Source: Aeriscardovia sp.
GTDB taxonomy: Bacteria > Actinomycetota > Actinomycetes > Actinomycetales > Bifidobacteriaceae
Length of the DNA: 64,000 nt
Direction of reading: 5' to 3'
Assembly: GCA_017405305.1 (NCBI GenBank)
Contig: JAFRAT010000011.1
Coordinates: forward strand, 1 to 64,000
Shown here: piece after piece, positions 16,763 to 27,102 of the stretch
Layout: each line of letters begins with the position of its first letter
How positions within the stretch are numbered: the stretch's first letter is position 1
The notes under the pieces: model-generated
Databases searched by the model: none
Seen by the model: only the letters and a program-made list of their open reading frames with translations
What the model was told of the DNA's origin: nothing
Made by a program: the position numbers and the translations under genes

Positions 16763-17737
16763 TCACTCGTTGGCGGCGGAACCGGTGGCAGACGCGCTCG
16801 TCGGGAACAGCGGCGCGTCGGTGCCGTTGAGTTCGGGCTTGACGGAGGCATTGCCCACGTTCTGCTTGGACAAGCCGATGGCCTTGAGCAGAGCAGTCTC
16901 CGGGCTGCCGGTCTGGCTCCAAGCGTCGTCGAAAAGCCAGTAGTGCCCGTTGATCTGGAACGTTGGGGTCGTCATCTCGCCCTTGTACTCGCCGGACGGG
17001 TGCTGCAGGTCCGTGCGGGTGACGGTGTAGGCGGATTCGGCGTTGACCCAGGCCGTGTACGTGCCCTTGACGGAGGCTTCAGCCATGGCAGTCGGCACGC
17101 CGGCCGCGGTCTCCTCCTGCTGGGCTATCATCGCGTCGGAGACCGGCTTGTAGTTCTCCGCTTCCTCCGGCTGGTACGGCTTCTCGAAGAAAGCTTTGAC
17201 CACGGCAAGGAACTGGGACGGATCGTTCTGCGCGATATAAACGGCGGCGGCCGCGCTGCGGGTCGAGTACTGGTCGGTCGAGCTGCGGTCGAGGAAGGCG
17301 TCCGGATGCATCTCCAGGTTGATCTGGCCGGCCTTGACCATCGCGATGAGCGTGGAGTCGATCTGGCGATCGACGTCGCCGCAGGCCGGGCAGATGAAGT
17401 CGGTGTACAGCTGAATGGTCGGAACGCCTTTGACCGGCTTGTCAATGCCGTTCTTCGACATCACGAAGCCGCCGGTCTTGGTGGCATAGCTGGGCTTGAC
17501 CTTCACGGCTTCGACTGCGGCGAGCGCGCTGGCGCTGCTGGTAGCGGCGCTGGACGAGCCGGACGTGCTCTGGGGGCGATTGGCTTTCCATATGAAGAAG
17601 CCGCCCAAGCAAAGCACAACGACGAGCACGACGACGACGATCACGCCCAGCCTCGTCTGGTTCTTGCGGTCGCGCGCGGCCCGTTCGCGGGCTGCCTCTT
17701 CCAGCTTTTCCTTTTGTTCGCGGTTGACTTGTGCCAT
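16763..17737 (-). CDS. Membrane-anchored DsbA/thioredoxin-fold protein
   Basis: A 324-residue protein with a charged cytoplasmic N-terminus, one membrane helix at about 30-50, a Ser/Ala-rich linker and an extracellular thioredoxin fold. The redox motif CPAC is at residues 116-119 (TDFICPACGDVD), and the cis-Pro region is TTPTFQINGHYW. It resembles the DsbA-like/DSBA oxidoreductases that introduce or rearrange disulfides in exported proteins of actinobacteria. The start has GAGGAAAGG upstream. It lies downstream of the Ser/Thr kinase gene on the same strand with about 150 bases between, so co-transcription is possible. Confidence 0.88.
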   Translation of the reverse strand: MAQVNREQKEKLEEAARERAARDRKNQTRLGVIVVVVLVVVLCLGGFFIWKANRPQSTSGSSSAATSSASALAAVEAVKVKPSYATKTGGFVMSKNGIDKPVKGVPTIQLYTDFICPACGDVDRQIDSTLIAMVKAGQINLEMHPDAFLDRSSTDQYSTRSAAAAVYIAQNDPSQFLAVVKAFFEKPYQPEEAENYKPVSDAMIAQQEETAAGVPTAMAEASVKGTYTAWVNAESAYTVTRTDLQHPSGEYKGEMTTPTFQINGHYWLFDDAWSQTGSPETALLKAIGLSKQNVGNASVKPELNGTDAPLFPTSASATGSAANE

Positions 17738-17883
17738 ATACCTTTCCTCTGTCGTTCAGGAACAAGACGACGAAACGAGAACACCATACGAGAGCAGTGA
17801 CACTACATCTGCACGGGCGTCAGTCTAATAGCAGCGGAATACAACTTTCTGGACGCGATATCCATGATCGCTGAAGGTATTTT

Positions 17884-20352
17884 TCAGAAAACGGCGAGCG
17901 GCGACCAGTCAATGGCCGGCAGCGTGGCGAAAATCATCACCGCGGCGGCCAGGAACGCGACAAGCAGCAGGAGCAGGGCGATGCCTAGGCGTGCGCTCGC
18001 CGGATGGTCGAGCAGATCCTCGTCCTCGGCGTTGTCGGCGTTGTCTCGGATGTGCGCGACGCCCCGGCGCAGGGATGTCCAGGCGGCGTCGAAGCCCAGG
18101 CGCGCCTGCGGGGAGCCGAGGTTCGTCTGGCTCAGCAGCAGCCAGGCGATGAGTCCGAAGCCGGCTGTCAGCAGTCCGCTGGAGGAGCGGGGCGTGCCTC
18201 CGAGGAACGCGAGGCGCACGGCTGTCAGCCCGATGACGTGGCCGGTGATCTGGCCCAGATCGATGGGCAGGAACGCGAAGCAGTCGGACAGCAGCAGGCA
18301 CAGCAGCCAGACCAGTATGCCGGGGATGAGCCGGATCGCCGCCCGGACGAGATGGAACGGGCCGAGGAAGACAGCCATGAGCGCATCGGAGCCGCGCGCT
18401 CCGCCGTGCCGCTGCTCGCGTTTGCGCTGGGCAAGGACGCCGTAGCCGTAGACGGCTGCGATCCATAGGACGAAGAGGCCGACGGCTGCGCCCCAGACAG
18501 GCAGTCCGGCGCATAGGACGGTCAACGGGATGGCGAAGAACCAGGCCAGCGCGCGCCCGTGAGGGACGGCGGCCTGTTTCCCGGCCCGCTGGCGGGAGAA
18601 ACCGCGCGCGTCGGGTCGGCCGACCGGTTCGTCGAAGGATTCGTCGAAAAGGCCGGATCCGTCGCCGCGGACGATGCCATTGTCGTGAACGGCGCTGCTA
18701 TCGAGATTGCCGAACGCGTTACCGCGGTTCCCGGCGATGGTGTTCGCGCGCAGGATGCCGCTGGCGCGGGACGACGTGTCCGCGGCTGCGTAGGGATCGA
18801 AGTCGGCGACGGTCGCGGCGCGGGGCCGCTGGCGCGGGCGCGCAGGCCGGCTGTCGGGGTTCGACGCGCTGATGCGAGGCTCGCGCAGCAGCATCGTCTG
18901 GCCGCCGGTGTCCATGCCAGCGAAGGGGCTGGACCCGTCCGAGCCTGGCACGGCGAAGCGCTCGCCGCCGGCCTCGTCCGAGCCGTTGTAGGGCTCCTTA
19001 AACTCCGGCATCGCCTCCAGGCCGCCGGCCGAAGTCTCCTCGGGGTCGGCGCCGCGGGCCGCCTGGAAGCCATGCGCGAGATCGCGGACGAGAGCCCGCG
19101 CCTCTCCATGGCTGTGCCGGCCGGGAACAGCGTGCCGCGGCCCGAAAGCGGAGGCAGTGCCAGTGCCGAAGCCGTCCGGTTCCCCCAGCAGGGCGGTTTC
19201 CTCCGCATCGGCGCCGCCGGCATCGGCGATGACGGTCGTCGTCGGCACCGCGTTCGACTCATGGCTCCAATTCCTGCGCGGATTGCCCACTCCAGATGTT
19301 TTCTCCGTGTCGTTCCCCTTCGCGTCGGCCACGCCGAAGCGCGCGTCAAAAGGGCGCATCGCCCCTGGATCGGTCATGCTCTGCTGATTTCCCCGGATCT
19401 GCTGGCCGTCCGCCTGCCGACTGTACGCCTGTTGCCCTGAAAGCGGCTGACCGAAACCGGCGTTCAGCGCGCCGCCGCCCGGAAACATGTTCCCGCCGGA
19501 CCGGCGCCCGGCGTCCTGGATGGCCTGCAGCAGCAGGCCAACCGGCAGCCGGCGCGAACGGTCGGGGTCCAGCGCCGACACGAACGCCGACGCCAGCGAC
19601 GGCGGCAGTCCCCGCACGTCAGCCACGCCGGCTTCCTCGCGCTGCAGGACCGTCATCAGCGGTCTGGAACCAAAGACCGGCCGCCCCGTGGCGGCGAACG
19701 CCAACGCCGACACCAACGACCACCAGTCCGTCTCCTCGTCCGGCTCAGCACCTTCCACCACCTCCGGAGCGATGAAGCCCGGCGTGCCCATCACCAGCCC
19801 CGTGCGCGTCACATGACTTTCGCCCACGCCCATGGCGATGCCGAAATCGACGAGCACCGGTCCGGTCGAGGACACCATGACATTCGTAGGCTTGATGTCC
19901 CGATGGATGATCCCCGCCCGATGCACGGCGTCGACCGCGGAGACGAGCTTCTCCGCCAATAACTCCAGGTACTCGCCCTCATAAGGGCCATTGCGGCGCA
20001 CATCCTCGCGCAGGTTCTCGCCGTCGATGAGCTCCGTGACGATGAACGCCAGCGCGTCATCCAGCTCCATGTCCACGATGGCGGCAACGCCCGGATGCCG
20101 GATCCTGCTCAAAGCCATGGCTTCGCGGCGTAGGCGCTCGCGGGCGGCGGTTTCGTCGCGCTGCGCGTCAGGGGCGAGCGGCGCGTCCTCCGAGAGCGAA
20201 TCGCGCAGGATTTTCATGGCGAAGCGGTTGCCGATTTGGTCCTCGACGGTCCAGACGGTGCCCATGGCCCCGCCGCCCAGCTGCGAGACGAGCATGTAGC
20301 CGCCGATTATCTGGCCCGGTCGGAGGTCGAACGCGGAAAGGGAATCGGTCAT
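17884..20352 (-). CDS. Ser/Thr protein kinase with C-terminal membrane domain
   Basis: An 822-residue eukaryotic-type kinase. The kinase domain spans about 15-270: glycine loop QLGGGAMGTVW, catalytic Lys47 (FAMKILRD), HRDIKPTN at 150-157 and DFG at 169-171, all intact. It is followed by about 300 residues of low-complexity, probably disordered linker and then several hydrophobic helices (from about residue 600), ending with a helix near the C-terminus. It has no PASTA repeats, so it differs from PknB at 49-51 kb and would sense a different signal. The stop of the upstream membrane protein gene is six bases from its start, so the two are likely one operon. Confidence 0.9.
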   Translation of the reverse strand: MTDSLSAFDLRPGQIIGGYMLVSQLGGGAMGTVWTVEDQIGNRFAMKILRDSLSEDAPLAPDAQRDETAARERLRREAMALSRIRHPGVAAIVDMELDDALAFIVTELIDGENLREDVRRNGPYEGEYLELLAEKLVSAVDAVHRAGIIHRDIKPTNVMVSSTGPVLVDFGIAMGVGESHVTRTGLVMGTPGFIAPEVVEGAEPDEETDWWSLVSALAFAATGRPVFGSRPLMTVLQREEAGVADVRGLPPSLASAFVSALDPDRSRRLPVGLLLQAIQDAGRRSGGNMFPGGGALNAGFGQPLSGQQAYSRQADGQQIRGNQQSMTDPGAMRPFDARFGVADAKGNDTEKTSGVGNPRRNWSHESNAVPTTTVIADAGGADAEETALLGEPDGFGTGTASAFGPRHAVPGRHSHGEARALVRDLAHGFQAARGADPEETSAGGLEAMPEFKEPYNGSDEAGGERFAVPGSDGSSPFAGMDTGGQTMLLREPRISASNPDSRPARPRQRPRAATVADFDPYAAADTSSRASGILRANTIAGNRGNAFGNLDSSAVHDNGIVRGDGSGLFDESFDEPVGRPDARGFSRQRAGKQAAVPHGRALAWFFAIPLTVLCAGLPVWGAAVGLFVLWIAAVYGYGVLAQRKREQRHGGARGSDALMAVFLGPFHLVRAAIRLIPGILVWLLCLLLSDCFAFLPIDLGQITGHVIGLTAVRLAFLGGTPRSSSGLLTAGFGLIAWLLLSQTNLGSPQARLGFDAAWTSLRRGVAHIRDNADNAEDEDLLDHPASARLGIALLLLLVAFLAAAVMIFATLPAIDWSPLAVF

Positions 20353-20358
20353 GGCAGC

Positions 20359-22614
20359 TCAATCCATGAAGAGGAACCAGTCGGCGACGTACGTGTACGC
20401 CTGCGGGTTCTGCGTCAGCAGGCTGCCGTAGCGGCCCACGGTGAAAACGGCGAAGAACTGCACGAGGAAGACGTACGCCAGCAACGCGCAGACGATGCCG
20501 GCGAGCAGCCGGTCGCGGTGCGCCAGTTCGCCGCCAGCGGCCATTTCGTCGGCGGGGGTCAGAGCATACAAGGCGATGGCCGTCATGAGGATGATGAGGT
20601 AGCCGAAGTCGTTCATGTAGCGTTCGGTGAAACCGCACATGTAGGAGTCCAGGAACAGGACCGCGAGCACGGCGGCCGCGCCTGTGAGGCAAACGCCAGC
20701 GAGCATCATGCGGGTGCCGGCCGTCCCGCGCGCGCCGGCGGGTTTGAGGATCGCCTCCACGGAGCTCCGGCGCCGGCGGGAGAAGATCCACGGCAGCGCG
20801 AAGACGAGCAGCGCGAAGGGCGCGAGGAAGGTGAACAGGCCGCCTTCGGACGGTTCGGACGGGTGCCAGGAGAAGAACGGCATCGTCGTGCAGTTGACGA
20901 ACGGAAACTGCATATTGAGGTTCATTGGCTGGAAGAGGAAGTACCACATGACTGACAGGGTGCCCAGGAACGTCCTCTTGGCGTGGACCATGTCGAAACC
21001 GGTGAGGTTGTAGTTCGCGCCGAAGCTGAAGAGGCTGCCGAAGCGCGTCTTGTTGTACAGCATCAGCGGCAGGAAGACGAGGGCGAACGGGATAATGGCG
21101 CTGATCGTGGCGCGCAGGCCGCGACGGCTGAAGAGCGTGCGATCGTGGAATACGGCGTCCCAGAAGATCGGGACGGCCAGCAGCGCGGAGAACAGGTACT
21201 GCGGCCGCGAGCCGAAGTCCAAAGCGATGAGCGCGCTGCCTGCGAAGATCCATCCGGCGGACACGTGGACAGGTTTTCCGGCCTTGGCGGGTTCGCCGCC
21301 GCGCGCAGGCCTGGCGGAGTCCTCCGGCTGGCGCAGGGACATGAGCCAGCACCACAGGCCGCCGAGCGTGAGCATGTAGCTGCAGGACTCGGGGACGCTG
21401 TAGAAGCTTGCGGTGAAGACGTGGTAGAGGATGCCGCTGCCCATGCCCATCATGAGCACGGCGGCGAGCACGGCGGCCGGACTGGCCTGCTGGAACCAGA
21501 GCTCGGCAACTCGGACCATCAGCAACGTGGCGAACACCGCGCCCACGAGGCTGCAAATAAGCACCGAGACGGCCGACGGCAGCATCTGGCCCGTCATCAG
21601 CTGGTAAGGCACGAAAAAAAGGACGGCTGGCACGACGCCGAAGTAGCAGTAGTACCTGCCGTGGTAGAAGGCGTGGTCCCAGAACACCTTGCCGCCATGC
21701 TCGACGATGGGGACGCGCGCCGCGTAGTCGTACGGGTTCTTCATTGCCGCGAGCTGGCGCGGCACGGGCAGGTCGAGCCACGTCCGGCCGTGGACGAGCG
21801 CGTCGGCGAGGCTGCCGTACTGGTTGTAGTCGAACCATTCTTCGAAGCCCGCGCCGAAGTGCAGGCCGACATATTCGGTGACGCTGCCGGAGACGCCCCA
21901 GATGAAGCCGTAGTACGCCAGGATGAGCAGCGTGGCGATCGCCAGGACACTGACCTGGAACGCGGAGCGGGTTTCGAGCCGCACGCGCCACAGCGGCGAC
22001 CCCGGTCCGAGGAAAGCCAGCAGCAGGACGAGGGTGAGCAGCACAGCGATGCGCAGGCCGTTGCAGCTGTAGGGCACGCGCGGGTTGATTTGCACTGCGG
22101 AGAAGGGGATGACGGCGTTCTGCGGCGCCTGGAAGAGGACGCGCAGATGCGAGCAGATGCCGCCGGCGTTGATGTATTCCGAGCGACTGTACCGCGGGAA
22201 CAGGCCGACCCAGGTGCCCGTGTGGTGCTGGGTGAGGTCGTGGCCGTAGAAGTCGGCCAGCTGGTAGTTGACGGAAACGTCGAGGACCCCGGCCGGCGCG
22301 TCGGAGTTCACGAAGCGCAGGAAGCGGATGAGCTGCCCGTCCTTGCTGGCGATGTCGATGGACTCGGTCTTCGGATTGGTCACTTTTAGGCCGCCGGGAA
22401 TGCGCTCGAGTCCGGTGAGGGACATTTCGCTGCTAGGAACGGTCTGCGTCCGCGCTCCAAGGGTCTGCCAGGTGGGTAGGTTGAATAGGCCGACCTCGAG
22501 GAAGGCTGCCGCGAGGATTCCGATGACCAGGATCTTCCACCGCTGATGGAGGAAGGAACGCCAACCCAGGCACTCCATCCGTTCGTCGTGTTGTTCCTTG
22601 CCTGTGCGCACCAT
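20359..22614 (-). CDS. Polytopic membrane protein of unknown function, glycosyltransferase-like topology
   Basis: About 750 residues with an N-terminal membrane helix (about 25-45), an extracytoplasmic beta-rich region of some 150 residues with NYQLADFYGHDL, and then roughly ten further helices. The architecture resembles large membrane glycosyltransferase or polymer-assembly proteins of actinobacteria, but I see no catalytic motif I can name, so no reaction is claimed. The start is uncertain: ATG at 22614 and 22578 and a GTG at 22629 are possible, none with a strong ribosome site. It immediately precedes the membrane Ser/Thr kinase gene, which may modify or regulate it. Confidence 0.75.
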   Translation of the reverse strand: MVRTGKEQHDERMECLGWRSFLHQRWKILVIGILAAAFLEVGLFNLPTWQTLGARTQTVPSSEMSLTGLERIPGGLKVTNPKTESIDIASKDGQLIRFLRFVNSDAPAGVLDVSVNYQLADFYGHDLTQHHTGTWVGLFPRYSRSEYINAGGICSHLRVLFQAPQNAVIPFSAVQINPRVPYSCNGLRIAVLLTLVLLLAFLGPGSPLWRVRLETRSAFQVSVLAIATLLILAYYGFIWGVSGSVTEYVGLHFGAGFEEWFDYNQYGSLADALVHGRTWLDLPVPRQLAAMKNPYDYAARVPIVEHGGKVFWDHAFYHGRYYCYFGVVPAVLFFVPYQLMTGQMLPSAVSVLICSLVGAVFATLLMVRVAELWFQQASPAAVLAAVLMMGMGSGILYHVFTASFYSVPESCSYMLTLGGLWCWLMSLRQPEDSARPARGGEPAKAGKPVHVSAGWIFAGSALIALDFGSRPQYLFSALLAVPIFWDAVFHDRTLFSRRGLRATISAIIPFALVFLPLMLYNKTRFGSLFSFGANYNLTGFDMVHAKRTFLGTLSVMWYFLFQPMNLNMQFPFVNCTTMPFFSWHPSEPSEGGLFTFLAPFALLVFALPWIFSRRRRSSVEAILKPAGARGTAGTRMMLAGVCLTGAAAVLAVLFLDSYMCGFTERYMNDFGYLIILMTAIALYALTPADEMAAGGELAHRDRLLAGIVCALLAYVFLVQFFAVFTVGRYGSLLTQNPQAYTYVADWFLFMD

Positions 22615-22782
22615 CCCACTATAAAGCACGGCGGGAAAGCATTCCCTGGACGCCGCAGCGGCGAAACGGCGGCATGATAGAATGACGGAAACTCGAAGGC
22701 AAGTGTTTCGTTTCTGAGTGTTTCGTCAAATTTCTCACTCGGATCGTTCGGCATGCGCCTGTCGATGAAAGGAAAGCACATC

Positions 22783-23913
<1,131 letters not shown>

Positions 23914-23974
23914 AGCCCGCCACGCCCTCCGTGGCGCTGGATCCCGAGGCTGTTCTCCCGGCGGGGGGCGGCTT

Positions 23975-24000
23975 TGGCGGCGCTGGCGCCAGCGCCGCCA
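23975..24000. terminator. 26-base perfect palindrome downstream of msmK
   Basis: Positions 23975-24000 form a perfect self-complementary GC-rich sequence centred on GGCGCC, preceded by TTT. It lies 60 bases after the msmK stop in a 361-base spacer (23914-24274) that has no gene. It may act as a terminator or barrier. It could also be a dimeric protein site. Confidence 0.5.
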
Positions 24001-24065
24001 CGATCCCCGCGCTTGCCTGTCAGGGCCCGCGCACCATCGCGGCTGCTCGCCGGGCCGCCCTGAGT

Positions 24066-24103
24066 CGCCTATGTGGGCACATCGTCCGCTTTGCCCATAG
24101 GCG
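24066..24103. terminator. Hairpin in the msmK-rlmB intergenic region
   Basis: CGCCTAT (24066-24072) pairs with ATAGGCG (24097-24103), and GGGC (24075-24078) with GCCC (24093-24096), around a 14-base loop with a two-base bulge. It sits between convergent genes. No T-run is seen. Confidence 0.45.
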
Positions 24104-24274
24104 GGAGCCATTGATGCCCTCAAGAAGGATTCCGCGCGAGAGGGCCGAACAAAAAGCACGCTGCCTTGCTGATGCGCCTCCCCTATATCGAACCGATGGC
24201 CGTCACCGCGCGCAAAACCCGCTCCGCGCGGCCGAACGGAGTCGTGCAGAGCGAGTTCTCGCATGCAGTCTTTC

Positions 24275-25267
24275 TCAGCTGTTGTTTTTCGCCTCGTGAC
24301 GGGCGCGGGTGGTGGCGTACAGCGAGATGCCTGCTGCCACGGACGCGTTCAGCGATTCGACCTGTGCGGAAATCGGAATGCCGGCGATGACATCGCACTT
24401 CTCGTACGTCAGATGGTTGATGCCTTTGCCTTCGGAGCCGAGCACGATGACGAGCGGGTCCGACTCGAAGCCGGTCTTGCCTACGGCCGCGACGCCGCCG
24501 CCGTCCAGTCCGATGGCGTAGTAGCCACGCTTATGCATCTCGTCGAGCGTGCGGTTGAGGTTGGTGACGCGCGCGACCGGCAGATGGGCCGCCGCTCCGG
24601 CGGACACCTTCCACGCGCCGGCCGTCATGGACGCTGCGCGGCGCTCCGGCAGAATGATGCCGTCTGCGCCGAACGCGGCCGCGGAACGGATGACCGCGCC
24701 GAGGTTCTGCGCGTCGGTCACGCCGTCGAGGGCGATGAACAGCGGCGCCGTGCCCAGTGCCTTGCTTTGGTTCTCGGCCTTGTCCATCAGCTGGGAGAGG
24801 TCGGCGTACTGGTACGGCTTGATTTTCAGCACGATGCCCTGGTGGTTACGCGAACGCGCGATCCGGTCGATCTCCAGACGGTCGGCTTCGAGGATGCTCA
24901 GGCCTTCCTGGCTGGCGATGCGGATGGCATTACGCGTGCGATCGTCCTGCTCCAGGCGTGTGGCGATGTACAGTTCGCTGGCTGGCACTCTGGCGCGAAG
25001 CGCTTCGACGACGGCATTGCGTCCGATGACGATCTCGTCGGTCTTGGTTACGCGCCTGTCGGCGCGGCGCTGGGCAGCCAGACGCGGGCTGGCGGCCTGC
25101 CGCTTCTCGTGGGCAACCTTGGCCTTGTGCGCTTTGTGATACACGCGGTCCTCGGCCTTCGGGGTCGGGCCGTGGCCGCGCAGCGATTTGCGGTGGCGGC
25201 CGCCAGAGCCGATGACATGCTTTCCCACGCCGTTCACGGAGCGCGATTCCTCGTTTGAAGTGGTCAT
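24275..25267 (-). CDS. rlmB: SpoU/TrmH-family rRNA 2'-O-methyltransferase (RlmB-like)
   Basis: A 330-residue SPOUT methyltransferase, expected to methylate the 2'-OH of a guanosine in 23S rRNA (G2251 in the E. coli RlmB case). The basic N-terminus (about 75 residues, rich in Lys/Arg) is longer than usual and probably unstructured. The L30e-like substrate-binding domain starts at EIVIGRNAVVEAL. SPOUT motifs are DGVTDAQNLGAVIRSAAAFG, VIVLGSEGKGI and VESLNASVAAGISLY, which form the knotted SAM site. In bifidobacteria it neighbours trpS, as here (55 bases downstream of it). The precise rRNA position is inferred from the family. Confidence 0.9.
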   Translation of the reverse strand: MTTSNEESRSVNGVGKHVIGSGGRHRKSLRGHGPTPKAEDRVYHKAHKAKVAHEKRQAASPRLAAQRRADRRVTKTDEIVIGRNAVVEALRARVPASELYIATRLEQDDRTRNAIRIASQEGLSILEADRLEIDRIARSRNHQGIVLKIKPYQYADLSQLMDKAENQSKALGTAPLFIALDGVTDAQNLGAVIRSAAAFGADGIILPERRAASMTAGAWKVSAGAAAHLPVARVTNLNRTLDEMHKRGYYAIGLDGGGVAAVGKTGFESDPLVIVLGSEGKGINHLTYEKCDVIAGIPISAQVESLNASVAAGISLYATTRARHEAKNNS

Positions 25268-25321
25268 GGTCCTTTATTGTCTCATTGCCGGTCGATGATG
25301 CCGGCTTGGCGGATTCCGCTC

Positions 25322-26428
25322 TCAGTACTTCATGCCCATCGCGGCGCGGACTTCGTCGAGGGTCTGGTCGGCGATCTCGTTGGCCTGGCGGTTGCCGTCG
25401 CGCAGCACGTCACGGATGGAGTCCATGTCCTGGGCCAGCTCTTCGCGGCGGGCGCGGAACGGGGCGAGGAAGTCGTTGACGGATTCGGTGACGTACTTTT
25501 TCAGCGCACCAGCGCCGGCGTCGCCGATTTCCGCGGCGATCTCGGCTGGACCGCGGCCGGTGACGAGGCCCGCGGTGGTCAGCAGCGCGGAGACCTGCGG
25601 GCGATTGACCGGGTCGAAGGTGATGCGGCGCTCGGAGTCGGTCGGGGACTTCTTGATGAGTTTGGCGGTCTCCTCGGCCGTGGCGGACAGTTTGATGGCG
25701 TTGCCGTAGGACTTGCTCATCTTACGGCCGTCGAGTCCCGGGATCTCCGGCGCATCGGATAGGATAGCGCTCGGCTCGCGGAACACGCGGTTCTTCTTGG
25801 CGTAGCGGTCGTTGAAGCGGCGGGCGATAGCGCGCGTGATTTCGATGTGCGGCAGATTATCCTTGCCGATGGGCACAACATTCGCTCTGCAGAACAGGAT
25901 GTCGCACGCCTGGTGGACCGGATAGGTGAGCAGCAGGCCGGTCAGCGAATGCCCGGAGGCCTCCATTTCGGCCTTGACGGTCGGGTTGCGCAGCAGCTCC
26001 GCCTCGGTCACCAGGGACAGGAACGGCAGCATGAGCTGGTTCTCCGCCGGCACCGCGGAGTGCGTGAAGATCATGGTCTTCTTCGGATCAATGCCCGCGG
26101 CCATGTAGTCGAGCACCATGTTGAGCACGTTGTCCTGTATGTGCTCGGTGGTGTCGCGGTCGGTGATGACCTGGTAGTCCGCGATGATGATGTTCGTGTC
26201 GACGCCGAGATCCTGCATGGCCACGCGCTCGCGGATGGAGCCGAAGTAGTGGCCCAGGTGCAGGCGGCCGGTAGGCCGGTCGCCGGTGAGCATGCGGAAC
26301 TTGCCCGGGTTCGCCTCGAGGGCGGCGAGCGTCTTGTCGGACCGCTCCTTGGCGGCGAGAAAGCTGGCGCTCATTTCGTTGCCTGTGGCGGTGCGCTGGC
26401 CTGTCTTCCGGTCGTCTGCGTTTTCCAT
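25322..26428 (-). CDS. trpS: Tryptophanyl-tRNA synthetase
   Basis: A class I aminoacyl-tRNA synthetase of 368 residues charging tRNA-Trp. The HIGH-like motif is in GDRPTGRLHLGHYFGSI, and the KMSKS motif is intact at GRKMSKSYGNAIKL. The TrpRS-specific DYQVITDRD segment and the C-terminal helical anticodon domain are present. The ATG at 26428 follows GAAGGAGAA; the frame opens further up at 26485, but that extension is not conserved-looking. Transcription is divergent from the DUF3073 gene. Confidence 0.96.
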   Translation of the reverse strand: MENADDRKTGQRTATGNEMSASFLAAKERSDKTLAALEANPGKFRMLTGDRPTGRLHLGHYFGSIRERVAMQDLGVDTNIIIADYQVITDRDTTEHIQDNVLNMVLDYMAAGIDPKKTMIFTHSAVPAENQLMLPFLSLVTEAELLRNPTVKAEMEASGHSLTGLLLTYPVHQACDILFCRANVVPIGKDNLPHIEITRAIARRFNDRYAKKNRVFREPSAILSDAPEIPGLDGRKMSKSYGNAIKLSATAEETAKLIKKSPTDSERRITFDPVNRPQVSALLTTAGLVTGRGPAEIAAEIGDAGAGALKKYVTESVNDFLAPFRARREELAQDMDSIRDVLRDGNRQANEIADQTLDEVRAAMGMKY

Positions 26429-26643
26429 GGTTCTCCTTCGGCATCCAGGGTGTTCCGCGGCTTCGGTCGGAAGGTGCTCGAACATGGCTGAAAGCCTTAA
26501 AAATAGCGGATTTGTCGCTTTCGTATTGCTCTCATCGTAAAAGACGAAGACGACATGGAAGTGGTGGTATTCTCAAAATCGGTGTGAAAGAAGCAATTGA
26601 TACCGCTGCCCGCAGGGCGGCCATGACTGGCGAAGGAGGTTGC

Positions 26644-26991
26644 ATGGGCCGCGGACGTCAGAAAGCGAAGCAGACTCGCATCGCTCGTAAGCTCAAATAC
26701 CTCACGACTGACACGAACTACGACGAGCTGCAGGAAGAGCTGTCGCGCCAGGATTCCTCGGATCAGGCATCGGATCAGTTCCGCGAGCTGGACCGGAAGT
26801 TCCAGGAAAAACGCGAGATGGACGAGTACGCCCAGTGGGCGGCCGAAGCTGCCGCTAAGGCCAAGAAGGAGGACAGCGACGAGAAGCCGAAGGCCAAGGC
26901 GTCACCAGCGTCCGCCTTCGCTGCGATGCAGCGGATGATGGCGGCGGCGTCGAAAATCTCCGCGAAGAAGGCCGGTTCCGAGCGGGGTTGA
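26644..26991 (+). CDS. DUF3073 family protein
   Basis: A 115-residue basic-to-acidic protein conserved in actinobacteria. The invariant N-terminus MGRGRQKAKQTRIARKLKY is present, followed by a predicted helix rich in Glu/Lys. The function is unknown; the basic start suggests nucleic-acid binding. The ATG at 26644 has GAAGGAGG upstream; the open frame from 26512 is an extension without support. It is divergent from trpS and convergent with tgt. Confidence 0.9.
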   Translation: MGRGRQKAKQTRIARKLKYLTTDTNYDELQEELSRQDSSDQASDQFRELDRKFQEKREMDEYAQWAAEAAAKAKKEDSDEKPKAKASPASAFAAMQRMMAAASKISAKKAGSERG

Positions 26992-27102
26992 GGGCTGCCG
27001 CGTAGGATCGGTTCTGGCACTGGGCAGCGAACCCGGCGGAACACCCTTCCCGATGGCATTGGCTGCCTCCGGGTTTTGCGCGTCCGTCGAGCGTCCGATC
27101 GC

